This document shows positions 9,002-18,421 of a stretch of 64,000 nt of DNA, in pieces. The notes below the pieces were generated by a model. That model worked only from the letters and a program-made list of their open reading frames with translations. It had not been told where the DNA came from and searched no databases. Source of the stretch: Bdellovibrionales bacterium (GTDB lineage Bacteria; Bdellovibrionota; Bdellovibrionia; Bdellovibrionales; UBA1609); NCBI GenBank assembly GCA_019695175.1, contig JAIBAM010000004.1, positions 45,618 through 109,617 of the forward strand, in the 5' to 3' direction. Each line of letters starts with the position of its first letter. Position 1 is the first letter of the stretch. The position numbers and the translations under genes were made by a program.

Positions 9002-9059
9002 ATTACCAAAGGTAACATTTTGTTGACAATTGAAATCTTTTAATGTTACCATTGGTAAT
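9002..9059. promoter_or_regulatory. divergent promoters with two palindromic operators (TetR)
   Basis: Two 18-base sites, at 9002-9019 and 9042-9059, are inverted copies of each other with one mismatch. Each contains a 13-base palindrome, TTACC-NNN-GGTAA. Their centres are 43 bases apart, about four helical turns. On the plus strand TTGACA (9023-9028) and TACCAT (9047-9052) are 18 bases apart. On the minus strand TTGTCA and TAATAT are also 18 apart. Both -10 boxes lie inside an operator. This is the layout expected for a TetR-type repressor controlling itself and the gene opposite. Confidence 0.75.
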
Positions 9060-9072
9060 ATGGAGGTGCACA

Positions 9073-9768
9073 ATGGATGAAAAAGTTGCAAATAAAAGTA
9101 GTATTGATTCCAATGTTTGGAAAACGAATCAGGTGAAGAAAAAATCACTTCTTTTGAGTTTTTTAACTCTGTTGGGGGTGGGTTGTTCGGGGAAAACTGT
9201 GATCGTGCCCCTTTCTCCTCAGCCCTATGATCCGACTGAATTGACTTTAGTGTGGGTGGGTCGGGGTGAATCTATGATTTATCTCAATGGAACGTGGAAG
9301 AGAACTCCTGAAAGCGATTATGATTTTACCGTGGTACAACGCCGTTATCACAATCATTGGGTGAGTGTAAAAACGGCCCACCGTCGTCATCCGAATTACA
9401 ATGGGAAAGCCGGGCCAAGGGATCAGGTAATGAGTTTTCGTGTGGACTTTTCTTCACCCTCTGAAAAATCCTCTAAAAAAGATCAGGTTTTGGTTCAGTT
9501 GGATTCCAACTTGGGGCAAGGACAGGGTGAGACCGACAGGCAATTTCGTAACACTGTTTTGGAGTTTTCAGCTCAAGGGGTCAGTCGCTTTGCTCCGTAC
9601 AATCGATACCGCATCACTCAACACTATCAGTATGAAGTAGGAGCGTTGGAAGAAACAGTGGAGTTATTCAAACAAAACGAGGGCTCAAAAACCCTTTTTG
9701 TACAGATTCATGAAAAGGCCACCCTTTTTGCCCCTCACAAATTTTCCACGCCGCCCACTTCATTTTAA
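9073..9768 (+). CDS. predicted lipoprotein under TetR control, unknown function
   Basis: The start is set by GGAGG at 9062-9066, six bases before the ATG at 9073; a longer frame from 9043 would begin inside the operator. The 231-residue product has KKKSLLLSFLTLLGVGC, a lipoprotein signal with lipobox GVGC near residue 38, after an unusually long polar start. The mature part is rich in aromatic, Arg and His residues (RRYHNHWVSVKTAHRRHPNY) and is probably mostly beta. No known family was recognised. Being opposite a TetR gene suggests an inducible envelope protein. It ends before a strong hairpin. Confidence 0.7.
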   Translation: MDEKVANKSSIDSNVWKTNQVKKKSLLLSFLTLLGVGCSGKTVIVPLSPQPYDPTELTLVWVGRGESMIYLNGTWKRTPESDYDFTVVQRRYHNHWVSVKTAHRRHPNYNGKAGPRDQVMSFRVDFSSPSEKSSKKDQVLVQLDSNLGQGQGETDRQFRNTVLEFSAQGVSRFAPYNRYRITQHYQYEVGALEETVELFKQNEGSKTLFVQIHEKATLFAPHKFSTPPTSF

Positions 9769-9781
9769 AAGTATTTTCTCA

Positions 9782-9803
9782 GGAGAGGGGGAAGTCCCTC
9801 TCC
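9782..9803 (+). terminator. hairpin after lipoprotein gene
   Basis: GGAGAGGG at 9782-9789 pairs with CCCTCTCC at 9796-9803 across a six-base loop, 14 bases after the stop codon. The stem is strong but no T-run follows, so it may be a processing or Rho-assisted end. Confidence 0.5.
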
Positions 9804-9983
9804 ATAAATCTAAAAATATTTAAAAAATTTTTTTTCATTCTCAATTTGAATCATAACAACTTTTATTTATCACAAGAATTCCGATGAGTTGCTCATAAAA
9901 TAAAAAGTACCTGTGTTGGCGCTTATATTTGAGACAAAAAAATGAAATTTTAGGTATAATTGGTTATGGGCGGGGTAAAAAAA

Positions 9984-11327
9984 ATGATTAAAGCTATTTT
10001 ATTTTTAATTGTGAGTCTTGCCTTCACTAGTCACGCTTGGGGGCAAACAACCTCCGTGCAAACTCCAATATTAAAATCACCAGAATTAGCGGGGGGCTCT
10101 AGTAGATGCGTGCCGGCCGTTAATCAGGCCAATGATTTATGTTTTACTCAGACTGAGAGCGTTCAGGCTAAAGCGGCTGGGGCAGCGGTATTTGGTGCGT
10201 CTTCTGTGCCAAGTGAAATTGTACCAACTTCAATGTTTGCAGTTCAAGGAGCAGATTTAGGAACCACTGCAAATTCTAACGCCGTCAGCCTGTGCGATCA
10301 GGCTTATAAATTGTGTCACAAAGGATGTAATGCAGATCTTCAAAAATTGCAAATTGCACAAAGAGGAGAAGGAACAAGTCATGCCCAAGCAGATGAAACA
10401 GAATTGCGAAAAACAATTCAAGCGTGTAGCCAATTTCAGAAGAGAGCCTTGGCATTTGCTGGGGGTGCGGCTGAAACGGTCAGAGCAGGTGCACAAGCAG
10501 GTGAAGTTAGAGATGCAGCCGCAGCAAGTGGCGCCGGAGGGGAAGGCTTTTTTTCTGAGCACAAAAAGGAAATTGCGGCAGGAGTTATTGGGTTGGGTTT
10601 AGGCTATTTATTAGGTAAGAAGAAGGACAAAGATAAGAAGGAATCAACTTCCACTGAGCCAACAACAACACCAACAACAAATACTGCGATTTCGTGTGGA
10701 GCCGATGAAGCCTATCAAAACAGCAGTTGTACTGAGCAGCTCATAAAGGAATGCAGTTGTATTGCTTCTATTGGCTCCAACCGGTGCACTCTTTTTACCA
10801 ATAATTATTGTGGTTTTAATACACCCACGAATACAGTCAATACAGCGCCTGGGTTAGGTTCTCAGCTTTGTCAAGATGCCATGGCCCAATCCTATTGCGC
10901 CAATGCCGCCCAGGCTGATAATCGTAAAGTTTGCTATAGTTGTAGAAGTTTAACGGATCGAAAGGCCTTGGCCTGTGGTCAGAGCTTGGGGAAGGAAAGC
11001 AGCAATGAGGAAATTCTAAGATACAAAGCCCTTTGTCCCGACGATCCGATCAATGCCACCCCACGATGGGCGAGTGTCACTCCCGAATCGGAGCGTGACT
11101 CCTTGTCAGGTGGGCGGGTTGTGGTTGCAGATAAAAATAGTCCTCAGGCTGTTGTTATAAATAATAATAATTTAAACAGAAGTTTGGCTTCCACGGATGT
11201 GGCCCCAAGATTCGGACCCGGCGTTTTAAGTCGTGCTTCTCAAACGATTCAAGAAATTTGTGACCGTGGCGAAGCCAATTACTGTGGTCTTCGTCGTGGG
11301 ATTTCGGATTCAGTAGAGAAAGAGTAA
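9984..11327 (+). CDS. Cys-rich exported protein with glycine-zipper segment
   Basis: The start at 9984 gives a clean signal peptide (MIKAILFLIVSLAFTSHAWG) preceded by GGCGGGG; an ATG at 9966 is also in frame. The mature protein has more than twenty cysteines spread along its length, so disulfides in the periplasm or outside are likely. An alanine/glycine-rich stretch near residues 150-185 precedes a short Gly-zipper helix (GVIGLGLGYLLGKKK), followed by a K/D/E and then T/P-rich linker. The C-terminal half contains CXC and CXXC-like spacings (CSCIAS, CYSC). No known domain was recognised. It may belong to a lineage-specific surface family. Confidence 0.7.
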   Translation: MIKAILFLIVSLAFTSHAWGQTTSVQTPILKSPELAGGSSRCVPAVNQANDLCFTQTESVQAKAAGAAVFGASSVPSEIVPTSMFAVQGADLGTTANSNAVSLCDQAYKLCHKGCNADLQKLQIAQRGEGTSHAQADETELRKTIQACSQFQKRALAFAGGAAETVRAGAQAGEVRDAAAASGAGGEGFFSEHKKEIAAGVIGLGLGYLLGKKKDKDKKESTSTEPTTTPTTNTAISCGADEAYQNSSCTEQLIKECSCIASIGSNRCTLFTNNYCGFNTPTNTVNTAPGLGSQLCQDAMAQSYCANAAQADNRKVCYSCRSLTDRKALACGQSLGKESSNEEILRYKALCPDDPINATPRWASVTPESERDSLSGGRVVVADKNSPQAVVINNNNLNRSLASTDVAPRFGPGVLSRASQTIQEICDRGEANYCGLRRGISDSVEKE

Positions 11328-11389
11328 GACGGGGCTTAACCTGAGTCTTTGGCGGTAATATTTTTTGAACTCGTCGCCAGGATTTAGAG

Positions 11390-12328
11390 TCAGTCCGGCC
11401 AGGACTTTATGGCCTCAGAAATCAAAGTGACATCTTCACCACGGCAGCCCTCTTGTTTGCAAATGTGTGAGACGGCGCAATTTTTTTTCATTTCATAGTC
11501 AGTTTCACCTCGAACTAAAATTCCTTCCACTTCCCCAGAAGTTGAATTGAAGACAGCAGATCCTGAATTCCCTCCGTAAGTGTCTAGACTGGCAACCAAA
11601 AACCCATTTTCAAGGGAGCGGATAATCCCGTTTTGGGCTATTTTTGTGGGCAATCCGGAGGGATGACCAATAACAGTGAGATCTTCCCCGGGCTGTGGAA
11701 CCCCTTGTGACCTTAAAGAAAGGGGGGTGGTGTGGGTCACAGGTCGATCCAAACGGACTATGGCAAAATCGCTTCCCTTAGGCTCCATGTGGGTCTTAAG
11801 AATGGACTGACAGTGAAACACTTTATCTGCGGGCACTTTACGAATTAAAGTGTGTTCGTGGAAAACGGAAAAACCAAAAACAAAATAAGTATTGTTACAA
11901 TCAGCGGGAGTGCGAATGCAATGACCTGCGGTCATCATGATATCATTGCCCACTAAAAAACCAGAGCAAAAGGCAAGAGTCTCTTGCTCGCGGAAAGGCT
12001 CTTCTGGACACAGTTGGTATTCTTCTCCGTAGCTTTTCGTTAGAAGCTCTACTTCCTGAGCAGAAAATACCAATTGTCGAGACCGCACTAAGGCCGCGGT
12101 ACTTTGAGCTCGATGGAGCCAAAGGGGGTCTTGAATTTGATATAAATCTTTTCTGTTGTCTTTGCCGTAAATTACTTGAGGCAAAAAGTGATTTAAAAAT
12201 AAAAAAGGTATATTTCTAGTGGAGGTCATGGAGGCATTTTCGGGTTCACTGGGAGGGGCAGGCTCTTCTTCTGAGCAGGACACATTGACGAACGATATAA
12301 CTAAAAAAATTATAAGAATTTTTCGCAC
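11390..12328 (-). CDS. trypsin-like serine protease (S1) lipoprotein
   Basis: The GTG at 12328, with GGAGGG seven bases before it, starts a lipoprotein signal (VRKILIIFLVISFVNVSC, lipobox Cys at residue 18). The longer frame to 12406 adds a polar leader without a ribosome-binding site and is rejected. The chymotrypsin-fold catalytic triad is visible: His in MTAGHC, Asp in SDFAIVRLD and Ser in GGNSGSAVF. Several cysteines could form disulfides. The 312-residue size suits one protease domain with an N-terminal extension. It acts as an envelope-anchored protease, and the substrate is unknown. Its gene converges with the Cys-rich protein gene. Confidence 0.87.
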   Translation of the reverse strand: MRKILIIFLVISFVNVSCSEEEPAPPSEPENASMTSTRNIPFLFLNHFLPQVIYGKDNRKDLYQIQDPLWLHRAQSTAALVRSRQLVFSAQEVELLTKSYGEEYQLCPEEPFREQETLAFCSGFLVGNDIMMTAGHCIRTPADCNNTYFVFGFSVFHEHTLIRKVPADKVFHCQSILKTHMEPKGSDFAIVRLDRPVTHTTPLSLRSQGVPQPGEDLTVIGHPSGLPTKIAQNGIIRSLENGFLVASLDTYGGNSGSAVFNSTSGEVEGILVRGETDYEMKKNCAVSHICKQEGCRGEDVTLISEAIKSWPD

Positions 12329-12745
12329 AACAAAACCCTCCGTTGGTAAGTTGTCGTTTCTAGAAGCCCTATCGGATGGATTTTTGAGAGAATTCAATAA
12401 ATTCAAAAAAAGAAAATATAAATATAATGGATAAATAAATAGTAAGTGATGAATCGGTTCGAAATGGGGTTTTTACATTGCACGACCAAAAAGGCTCGAC
12501 CATGATCCTGAGAGTCAGGACTGCAAAAAAAGTAAAGAGGATCATTTTGGTGACGTTTTTTGTCAGCACTGGGGTGATTTTTTCAAAGACAGATGGGATC
12601 AAATCCCGCTTATTTGAATAGATTTCATGGCTCTATTGGCATCAGGCTTGCCTTTAGAACTTGAATGAAAAAGGGTTTTGAACAGGAAAACTCTTTAAGG
12701 AATTAATAGCAGTTTAATTTTCCTTTTTCAAAGAGGATGGGTTTT
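12329..12745. other. intergenic region, divergent, 417 bases
   Basis: This region separates the protease gene (minus) from the TPR operon (plus) and should hold both promoters. A small palindrome, GGGATCAAATCCC, lies near 12596-12608. A short minus-strand frame at 12369-12602 has a TTG start, no ribosome-binding site and a composition expected of AT-rich non-coding DNA, so I do not call it a gene. Confidence 0.5.
12678..12707 (+). promoter_or_regulatory. possible sigma70 promoter for the Glt-like operon
   Basis: TTGAAC (12678-12683) and ATTAAT (12702-12707) are 18 bases apart and about 40 bases before the start of the first gene. The match to consensus is moderate and I could not compare alternatives quantitatively. 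Confidence 0.3.
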
Positions 12746-15700
12746 GTGAAAGTAAACTTTTTTCTATTAAATGTAATAAAACAGGTGGCAGAAGTTTGTC
12801 TTATTTTTGTCACAGTTTTTGAGCCACTGGTTTCTTGGTCCAATGGTATGGATCAAAAAACCCATTCATTATTAATTGAAAAATTAGAAAATGCGCAAAA
12901 AGGAATGTCGAATCAGTCTAAAGAGTGGCAGTCTGTAACTCTGAGACTTGCGGACTTATATGCCGATCGTGCGCGGTTGCAGTTTATTACAAAAAATGAA
13001 AAAAAATGTGACTCATGCCCTGATGGTAAAAAAGATCGTGAACTGGCTGTAAGCTCGTACAGAAAAGTTTTACCTTTTTTGCCCAACGATCAAAAGGGCG
13101 AAACCTTATTAAAAATTTCCCACTTATTGCAAGTTTTAGGTAAAGAGGGTCAGGCCTTAGAGACATTAAATGTGATTTTTTCTGGCAAAGCTTATTCTGA
13201 AGAAATTGTTGCAAGAGCTCACAATCAAGCTGGAGATATTTTTTATAAACAAAATAAATTTGAAATAGCTGAAGATCATTATAAAATTGCAATTCGATCT
13301 GAGGATTTGCCCAATCCGGGGATGACTTGGTATCGCCTGTCTTGGTCTGAATTAAATCAGGATAAAGTGAAAGAAGCTACAACTCATTTGATCCATATTT
13401 TAACCTCCTCAGAATTATTAGAAATTAAAAATCAGGAGGGAACACAATTTGATAAATCATTTCATGAAGATGTTTCTCGGGACCTAGTTATATTTATGGC
13501 TCGTGGCGCAACGGTGGATTCGGAAGCCACGGCTAAAAAACAAACGAACCAGCTTGTGGAATTGACTCCAGAAGAGTTACGCCGAGAAAATTTACGTCTT
13601 TTTGCCACGGAATTGGAGCGACTGGGAAAAAAGAAAACAGCATTAACTGCTTGGCGTGTTTATCAGGAACTTGTGATAGCCGAGTTGCCTGTTGATAAAG
13701 CGGATGTGGAAAACTTAGAAGTGCAAATTCATTTGGCCCAGTTGCAATGGGATTTGCGACAAAAAAAGGCCAGCCTAGATGAGTTCTCCCAAGCCATGGA
13801 ATTATGGCAAAAAAAGGGGTGTAAATTAGAAAATTGTACGGAGTTGGAAAAACGAAGCAAAAACTTTGTTATTACTTGGCATAAATTAGAAAAAACCAAA
13901 CCTTCCTCTGAGGTTTTGCAAGCATATAAGATATATTTACTAGCCTTCAGTCAAGATGGAGATATGACAATTCGAGCCGCCTCGGTCGCAGAGCAACAAA
14001 AAAAATTCAAAGATGCCACCGAGCTTTATGCTCAATCTGCCAACCTATTTCACCAGAGGCTCAAAAAAGGAGAAGCTTCGGCCCAGTCCATGCTGGAGAA
14101 CTCATTGTTAAAACAAATCGAAAATGCTGAAGTGACACGTGATAAACAAATTCGTCTTTCATCCTATGATCACTATTTAAATCTCAACGGACAGGGTAAA
14201 AAAGTTGTGGAAGTTCGTTATCAGAAAGGACAAGTGTTAAATGAAATGGGCCAAACCCTTGCTGCCTACGAAATTTTTATAGCTCTGGCTTTAGAGAACA
14301 AATCCGATCATCACGCCTTACGATTGAAATCCGCTGACTTGGCTTTGGATGCCTTGGCACTTCTAAAGGATGATGGATCGATTTATGAAAAATCAAAACA
14401 GCTTTCAGTTTTTTATCCTGAGAGGAAAAAAGAATATCAATTGTTGCAAGTGCAAGCTGCGATTCGTTTGGCCGCCCATGTTTTAAATTTGAAAGAATCT
14501 CCTTCGGACTCGGTTTTGCAAAAAGAGTACGATCGACTCAGTCAACTACCGTTACAGAACGTGTCGCTTGAGAATCGCATTCTTGTTTATCACAATCGTT
14601 TGAGTCTTGCAGAAAGAAGAAGAGATTTAGAGGGTGTGGAACAAACGGCAGAACTCATGCTCCAACTTAAAAAAATAAAAGACAAAGATCGGGAGTTTGC
14701 ATTGGAGCGTTTGGTGTGGGTCGCAGAAATGAAATTGGATTTCCTTGCCGCTTTTCAAGGCGCAAGAAAAATGTCCCAACCTCAACTCAGTCCCGTTTTA
14801 CGCTTACTGCGTTTGGCAATGCTCAGTGAGTTGGCTGGCAATGACCCATCACCTTATTATCAAAAAGCTTTAACTCAATCACGGGATCCGAAGCAAAAAT
14901 TGCAAATCCGTATGGCTCTGGTCAGAGTTTCGAAAAGACCATGGCAAGAGTTTAAAAATCAAGCTCCTGAGTTGAAAAAAAATCGGGATTTGATGGGAAG
15001 AATTTTATTCGATGTATACGCTCGTAAGGGACAGGATAAGGAAGCCCTTCAGATTATAAATAAATATAATTTAATAAAATCTCCTTTAAATATAATCTTA
15101 GCTCAGAATGATTTTATTTCCAAATGGAAGAAATCGGAACGACGTTTGAGTCAGCACCAATTGCGCGGACAAAGTGAATCTCTTATGAAGCAAACGATTC
15201 AATCCCGTTTACAACTTATTAGTGAACAAGAAAAGTTTGGCAAACAAGCTGTGCAGCAATCCTATTGGTTAGGTCAATTTGTCGTTATTTCTACTTTGGC
15301 AAGGGAGTATGGTCGTTTAAGTGAAGATTTACTGAATCTTCCCATTCCAAGACGATTGAAAGGGGAAATAAAAATGCAATATCAGAACATGGTGGCGGCC
15401 CAAGCTGAAAAATTTAAACAAGACAGTGAAAGAACTAAAGAAAAATTAAATCAATTTTATAGTAATAGCCAATCGACTGATGAAATTAAAACAGCTTATC
15501 AGGATTCTAACGGTAATGTGCGCAAGCTTTTAGGGGAACAAATTAAAACCTTAATGAAGTTATTTGAAAATCAAAGTGAAGCTCGAGAGTTGAAAAGGGT
15601 TTTAGCTGAAGAAAAGAAAACTCCGCGTTCTGAAGAGTTACTTCGAGTTCGTAATAAATTGCGAAGGAGTCCTTTCGATGAAGGACTGATTAAGGAATAT

Positions 15701-15793
15701 AAGGAGTTGGCTGAGCAAAGTGGAAATGTAACCTTGGTTGCCTTTCTAGATCAAAGGTTACAACAGTTTAAATTGACGGGGTTGAGACCATGA
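12746..15793 (+). CDS. large TPR-repeat exported protein, first gene of Glt-like operon
   Basis: The 1015-residue product starts with a signal peptide (hydrophobic core FFLLNVIKQVAEVCLIFVTVF). GTG at 12746 is preferred because AGAGG lies nine bases upstream; the ATG at 12737 overlaps that site. The mature protein is built of helical hairpins with TPR spacing (for example AHNQAGDIFYKQNKFEIAEDHYKIAI and RYQKGQVLNEMGQTLAAYEIF, at about residues 150-185 and 490-520) and many further degenerate repeats. Such long periplasmic TPR proteins (GltD and GltE in Myxococcus) act as scaffolds in gliding machines. The last four bases overlap the next gene. The role is an inference from the operon. Confidence 0.8.
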   Translation: MKVNFFLLNVIKQVAEVCLIFVTVFEPLVSWSNGMDQKTHSLLIEKLENAQKGMSNQSKEWQSVTLRLADLYADRARLQFITKNEKKCDSCPDGKKDRELAVSSYRKVLPFLPNDQKGETLLKISHLLQVLGKEGQALETLNVIFSGKAYSEEIVARAHNQAGDIFYKQNKFEIAEDHYKIAIRSEDLPNPGMTWYRLSWSELNQDKVKEATTHLIHILTSSELLEIKNQEGTQFDKSFHEDVSRDLVIFMARGATVDSEATAKKQTNQLVELTPEELRRENLRLFATELERLGKKKTALTAWRVYQELVIAELPVDKADVENLEVQIHLAQLQWDLRQKKASLDEFSQAMELWQKKGCKLENCTELEKRSKNFVITWHKLEKTKPSSEVLQAYKIYLLAFSQDGDMTIRAASVAEQQKKFKDATELYAQSANLFHQRLKKGEASAQSMLENSLLKQIENAEVTRDKQIRLSSYDHYLNLNGQGKKVVEVRYQKGQVLNEMGQTLAAYEIFIALALENKSDHHALRLKSADLALDALALLKDDGSIYEKSKQLSVFYPERKKEYQLLQVQAAIRLAAHVLNLKESPSDSVLQKEYDRLSQLPLQNVSLENRILVYHNRLSLAERRRDLEGVEQTAELMLQLKKIKDKDREFALERLVWVAEMKLDFLAAFQGARKMSQPQLSPVLRLLRLAMLSELAGNDPSPYYQKALTQSRDPKQKLQIRMALVRVSKRPWQEFKNQAPELKKNRDLMGRILFDVYARKGQDKEALQIINKYNLIKSPLNIILAQNDFISKWKKSERRLSQHQLRGQSESLMKQTIQSRLQLISEQEKFGKQAVQQSYWLGQFVVISTLAREYGRLSEDLLNLPIPRRLKGEIKMQYQNMVAAQAEKFKQDSERTKEKLNQFYSNSQSTDEIKTAYQDSNGNVRKLLGEQIKTLMKLFENQSEARELKRVLAEEKKTPRSEELLRVRNKLRRSPFDEGLIKEYKELAEQSGNVTLVAFLDQRLQQFKLTGLRP

Positions 15794-16182
15794 CAGAAAT
15801 AAAGAAACATAATTTTTTAAAGAATCTTAATATTAATAAATTATATTTAATAATATTTTTATTTGCTTGGAGCACTTTTTCTATGGAATTTTTTTCTATG
15901 GATTTTGCGATGGGGGCTGAGACGTTGCCTCTTGTGAAAGGCAGCAATGTGAAAAGTGGTAAAAAGAAATCCAAATCCACCAGTGATCGGCCCACAAAAA
16001 AATCCATCGGAGGGAGTCATTTACAAACGGACGTTCAGTTCTCCGGACATGAAATTAATGGAAAATATCAGGTTCCTGGCGAGGCCTCTGCCGTTGTCGA
16101 GCAAGAAAAACCTCTTTTGGATCTTATTGAGCCCCGAAGGGACTTTAAGGATCGATTGAATCAACAATTGAGACAGAGATAA
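15790..16182 (+). CDS. small basic exported protein in Glt-like operon
   Basis: The start codon overlaps the stop of the TPR gene (ATGA). The 130-residue protein has a hydrophobic segment (about residues 18-36, YLIIFLFAWSTFSMEFF) ending in MGAE, a likely signal peptide. A very basic K/S-rich stretch (GKKKSKSTSDRPTKKS) follows, and then a short polar tail. By position between a TPR scaffold and the AgmX-tail protein it could correspond to GltF, but no sequence similarity can be claimed. It is probably periplasmic. Confidence 0.65.
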   Translation: MTEIKKHNFLKNLNINKLYLIIFLFAWSTFSMEFFSMDFAMGAETLPLVKGSNVKSGKKKSKSTSDRPTKKSIGGSHLQTDVQFSGHEINGKYQVPGEASAVVEQEKPLLDLIEPRRDFKDRLNQQLRQR

Positions 16183-16193
16183 AGGAGTCACTT

Positions 16194-17405
16194 ATGGAAA
16201 ATAAAAGCCTACTTGTGCTTGAAAATACGAAGGGTCAAGTGGTCCGGCATTTATTGTGGCCTGTGAACTCCCTTGTGGTGGTGATCAATCAAAAAACAGG
16301 TCGAGTGGAATTTGTGGAAGATAGTTCTATTTTAGAAAAACAGGAAATTCCTCATGTTGTATTGGCTGAGCTTCGTCGGGATCAATTATTAAAAAAAGAC
16401 TTGTTACTTGAAGGTCGAGGACGATTGCGACTGGTTGACCATATTGATCAAGTGGCTGGTTTAGTGGAGCCTGAAATAGAAGATCCTAATGATTTGTTTT
16501 TTATTGGTAAATGGACTTTGATTTCTCACGGGGTTCTTCTTGTTTTATTGTTGGGTGCTAGTTTTATTTTGAGTCGAATGCAAAAAGAGAAGGAAGTCAC
16601 CGTAACAGTTTTTCAGCAACAGGATTTGCCGCAAGCAAAAGTGCAAACTGTAAAAGTAGCTGATAAAAAAATAGAACCCATTAAACAAAAAGCAAAGGTG
16701 GCAAATAAAACCGTTAAAGTAAAAAAAACCACCTCTGTAACTCGACCCAAAACTCTTAAGAAAAATTCTGTCTCCACGCAAACCAGTATAAGTGAGGTGG
16801 GGGCTTTAGGGGCTTTTGGTGGAATGAACAATGGAAAAAAAGGGAGTGCGGGTTTTAATGTGAACGCCACCAATGCATCCATGGGTACGGGTCTAAATAA
16901 AGTGGGTCAAGGGGGTGCCGGAGGATTTCAACAGGCAGTTCATGGACAAGGTCTCGTGTCCTCACCCGTTGGATCCGGTGGAGTGACAGGGAATGGAGGT
17001 TATGCCACTCGTGGCAAAGGGGGAGGTCGTCCGGGCTACGGTTCGATGTCCATGGTGGGTGGATCCCAGGGCATGACTTTGCCTTTGGAAGAAGAGGCCT
17101 TAGTTGAAGGGGGTTTAGATAAAGATCAAATTGCTGCGGTTATTCAGAGAAATATTGGTCAGATCTTATATTGCTATGAAAAAGGTTTACAAGTTCAAAC
17201 CCATTTAACGGGAAGAGTTTCTGTTCGTTTTGTTATTAATCCAAGGGGTCAAGTTGCAACGGCAGGGATCAACAGCAGCAGTTTAAAATCCTCTTCAGTT
17301 GAAGGCTGTATTCTAAATAAACTTCGTGGATGGCAATTTCCAAAGCCTATAGGTGGTGTGAATGTAAAAGTGACCTATCCCTTCGTTTTAAGAAGAATGA
17401 GTTAA
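16194..17405 (+). CDS. trans-envelope protein with AgmX/PglI C-terminal domain (GltG/GltJ-like)
   Basis: AAGGAG precedes the ATG by six bases. The 403-residue protein has a cytoplasmic beta-rich N-domain (residues 1-100), one transmembrane helix (about 108-127), a Lys/Val-rich segment (150-190) and a glycine-rich flexible stretch (about 200-290). It ends with a TonB-like C-terminal domain (about 305-403) containing VIQRNIGQILYCYEKGL, LTGRVSVRFVINPRGQV and CILNKLRGWQFPKP. That tail is the AgmX/PglI type found in myxobacterial gliding proteins GltG and GltJ, which cross the periplasm to touch outer-membrane partners. A conserved Cys pair is visible (about 327 and 374). Here it probably links an inner-membrane motor or regulator to the barrel encoded two genes later. 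Confidence 0.85.
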   Translation: MENKSLLVLENTKGQVVRHLLWPVNSLVVVINQKTGRVEFVEDSSILEKQEIPHVVLAELRRDQLLKKDLLLEGRGRLRLVDHIDQVAGLVEPEIEDPNDLFFIGKWTLISHGVLLVLLLGASFILSRMQKEKEVTVTVFQQQDLPQAKVQTVKVADKKIEPIKQKAKVANKTVKVKKTTSVTRPKTLKKNSVSTQTSISEVGALGAFGGMNNGKKGSAGFNVNATNASMGTGLNKVGQGGAGGFQQAVHGQGLVSSPVGSGGVTGNGGYATRGKGGGRPGYGSMSMVGGSQGMTLPLEEEALVEGGLDKDQIAAVIQRNIGQILYCYEKGLQVQTHLTGRVSVRFVINPRGQVATAGINSSSLKSSSVEGCILNKLRGWQFPKPIGGVNVKVTYPFVLRRMS

Positions 17406-17423
17406 GGTAATAAGGAGAGCCGT

Positions 17424-18383
17424 ATGAATGATAAAACACTGAATGTTATTAAAATTTTCTGTAGAAGTTTAGCGACATCTTTGTTGCGTGGGATTTTACT
17501 TGTGGCAGGAATTATGTTGCTCATCGCCTGTGGCAAACCTGGTCAAAGTGATGATCCCACTGCGGAATACGAGGCTTTAAAAACAGATGTTCCCCCAGGA
17601 ACTGCAAAAATGGAGCAATTCTATTTGGGAGCCGGTTTTACAGTGAGTCATTCTGATTCTTCTAGAGTTACCTATAGGTTTATTGAAGGGAAGAAAAGCA
17701 CCCATCAGTTTGTGGTTAACAACTTTACTTCATCAAAAAGTGTACATGTTAAAGTAAACAAAGATACTTTATCATCAGAGCAAAAAGCTATTGTGAATCA
17801 AATTAAATTAAATCAATTAAGTGGAGATGAAAAGAGTCAAAGATGGGAATTAGAATGGACGCCACAGCCGGGATTTATTCCAGAAAATGCCACTTTCCGT
17901 GATTTAGCTATTTCACTTTGGATTGGTTCTGATGATAAAAATTTTATCGAGGAACCACTGGATCTTTTTGTAACCAAGCCAGAGGATGATTTAATTGTTC
18001 ACTTTGTGGATCTGAATAATGACACCACTATTCTATGCAATGGTACTGAAATAAATTTTAGTATTGAAGTTTCAAGTCGTTCAGGCTCTTTGCGTAGATC
18101 CCCTCAATTGGAATTTTTATCTCCTCCAGATTCTTCAACCACGAGATCTGAGGAGCGCCCCTTAGATTTAAAAAAATACGTGACTCAAAATGGGGCTCCC
18201 CAAAGCTCTGATAATGGAATCTATGTTTATAAGTATTCACTAGAAATTAGACAACGCGACACTTTATTAAATGGCAGGAAGGGTTTTTTGACCGTTCAAG
18301 CTTTGGGACCTGGTGTAAGTGGTGTGAGCTTTACGGTTTTACCCAACATAAGTTGTCCTAACGTCGAACCTAAAAAACCTTAA
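17424..18383 (+). CDS. lipoprotein in Glt-like operon
   Basis: AAGGAGA lies before the ATG. The 319-residue product has a lipoprotein signal with the hydrophobic segment LLRGILLVAGIMLLIAC and lipid-accepting Cys near residue 37. The mature part looks mostly beta, with two or three immunoglobulin-like halves (TYRFIEGKKSTHQFVVNNFT, IHVHF-type strands) and one later Cys pair. Glt clusters in myxobacteria contain a lipoprotein (GltK) next to barrel proteins, and this gene holds the matching position. That assignment rests on context, not on a recognised domain. Confidence 0.72.
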   Translation: MNDKTLNVIKIFCRSLATSLLRGILLVAGIMLLIACGKPGQSDDPTAEYEALKTDVPPGTAKMEQFYLGAGFTVSHSDSSRVTYRFIEGKKSTHQFVVNNFTSSKSVHVKVNKDTLSSEQKAIVNQIKLNQLSGDEKSQRWELEWTPQPGFIPENATFRDLAISLWIGSDDKNFIEEPLDLFVTKPEDDLIVHFVDLNNDTTILCNGTEINFSIEVSSRSGSLRRSPQLEFLSPPDSSTTRSEERPLDLKKYVTQNGAPQSSDNGIYVYKYSLEIRQRDTLLNGRKGFLTVQALGPGVSGVSFTVLPNISCPNVEPKKP

Positions 18384-18421
18384 CACGCCTTGTGATTTTA
18401 TTTTAGATTAAGGAGTCGAAT

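Noticed and set aside
9043..9072. longer N-terminus of the TetR-controlled lipoprotein
   Set aside because: It would start inside the operator and promoter; GGAGG clearly serves the ATG at 9073.
12369..12602. 77-codon minus-strand frame upstream of the protease gene
   Set aside because: It has a TTG start, no ribosome-binding site, a Phe/Ile-rich random-looking product, and sits in a region needed for two promoters.
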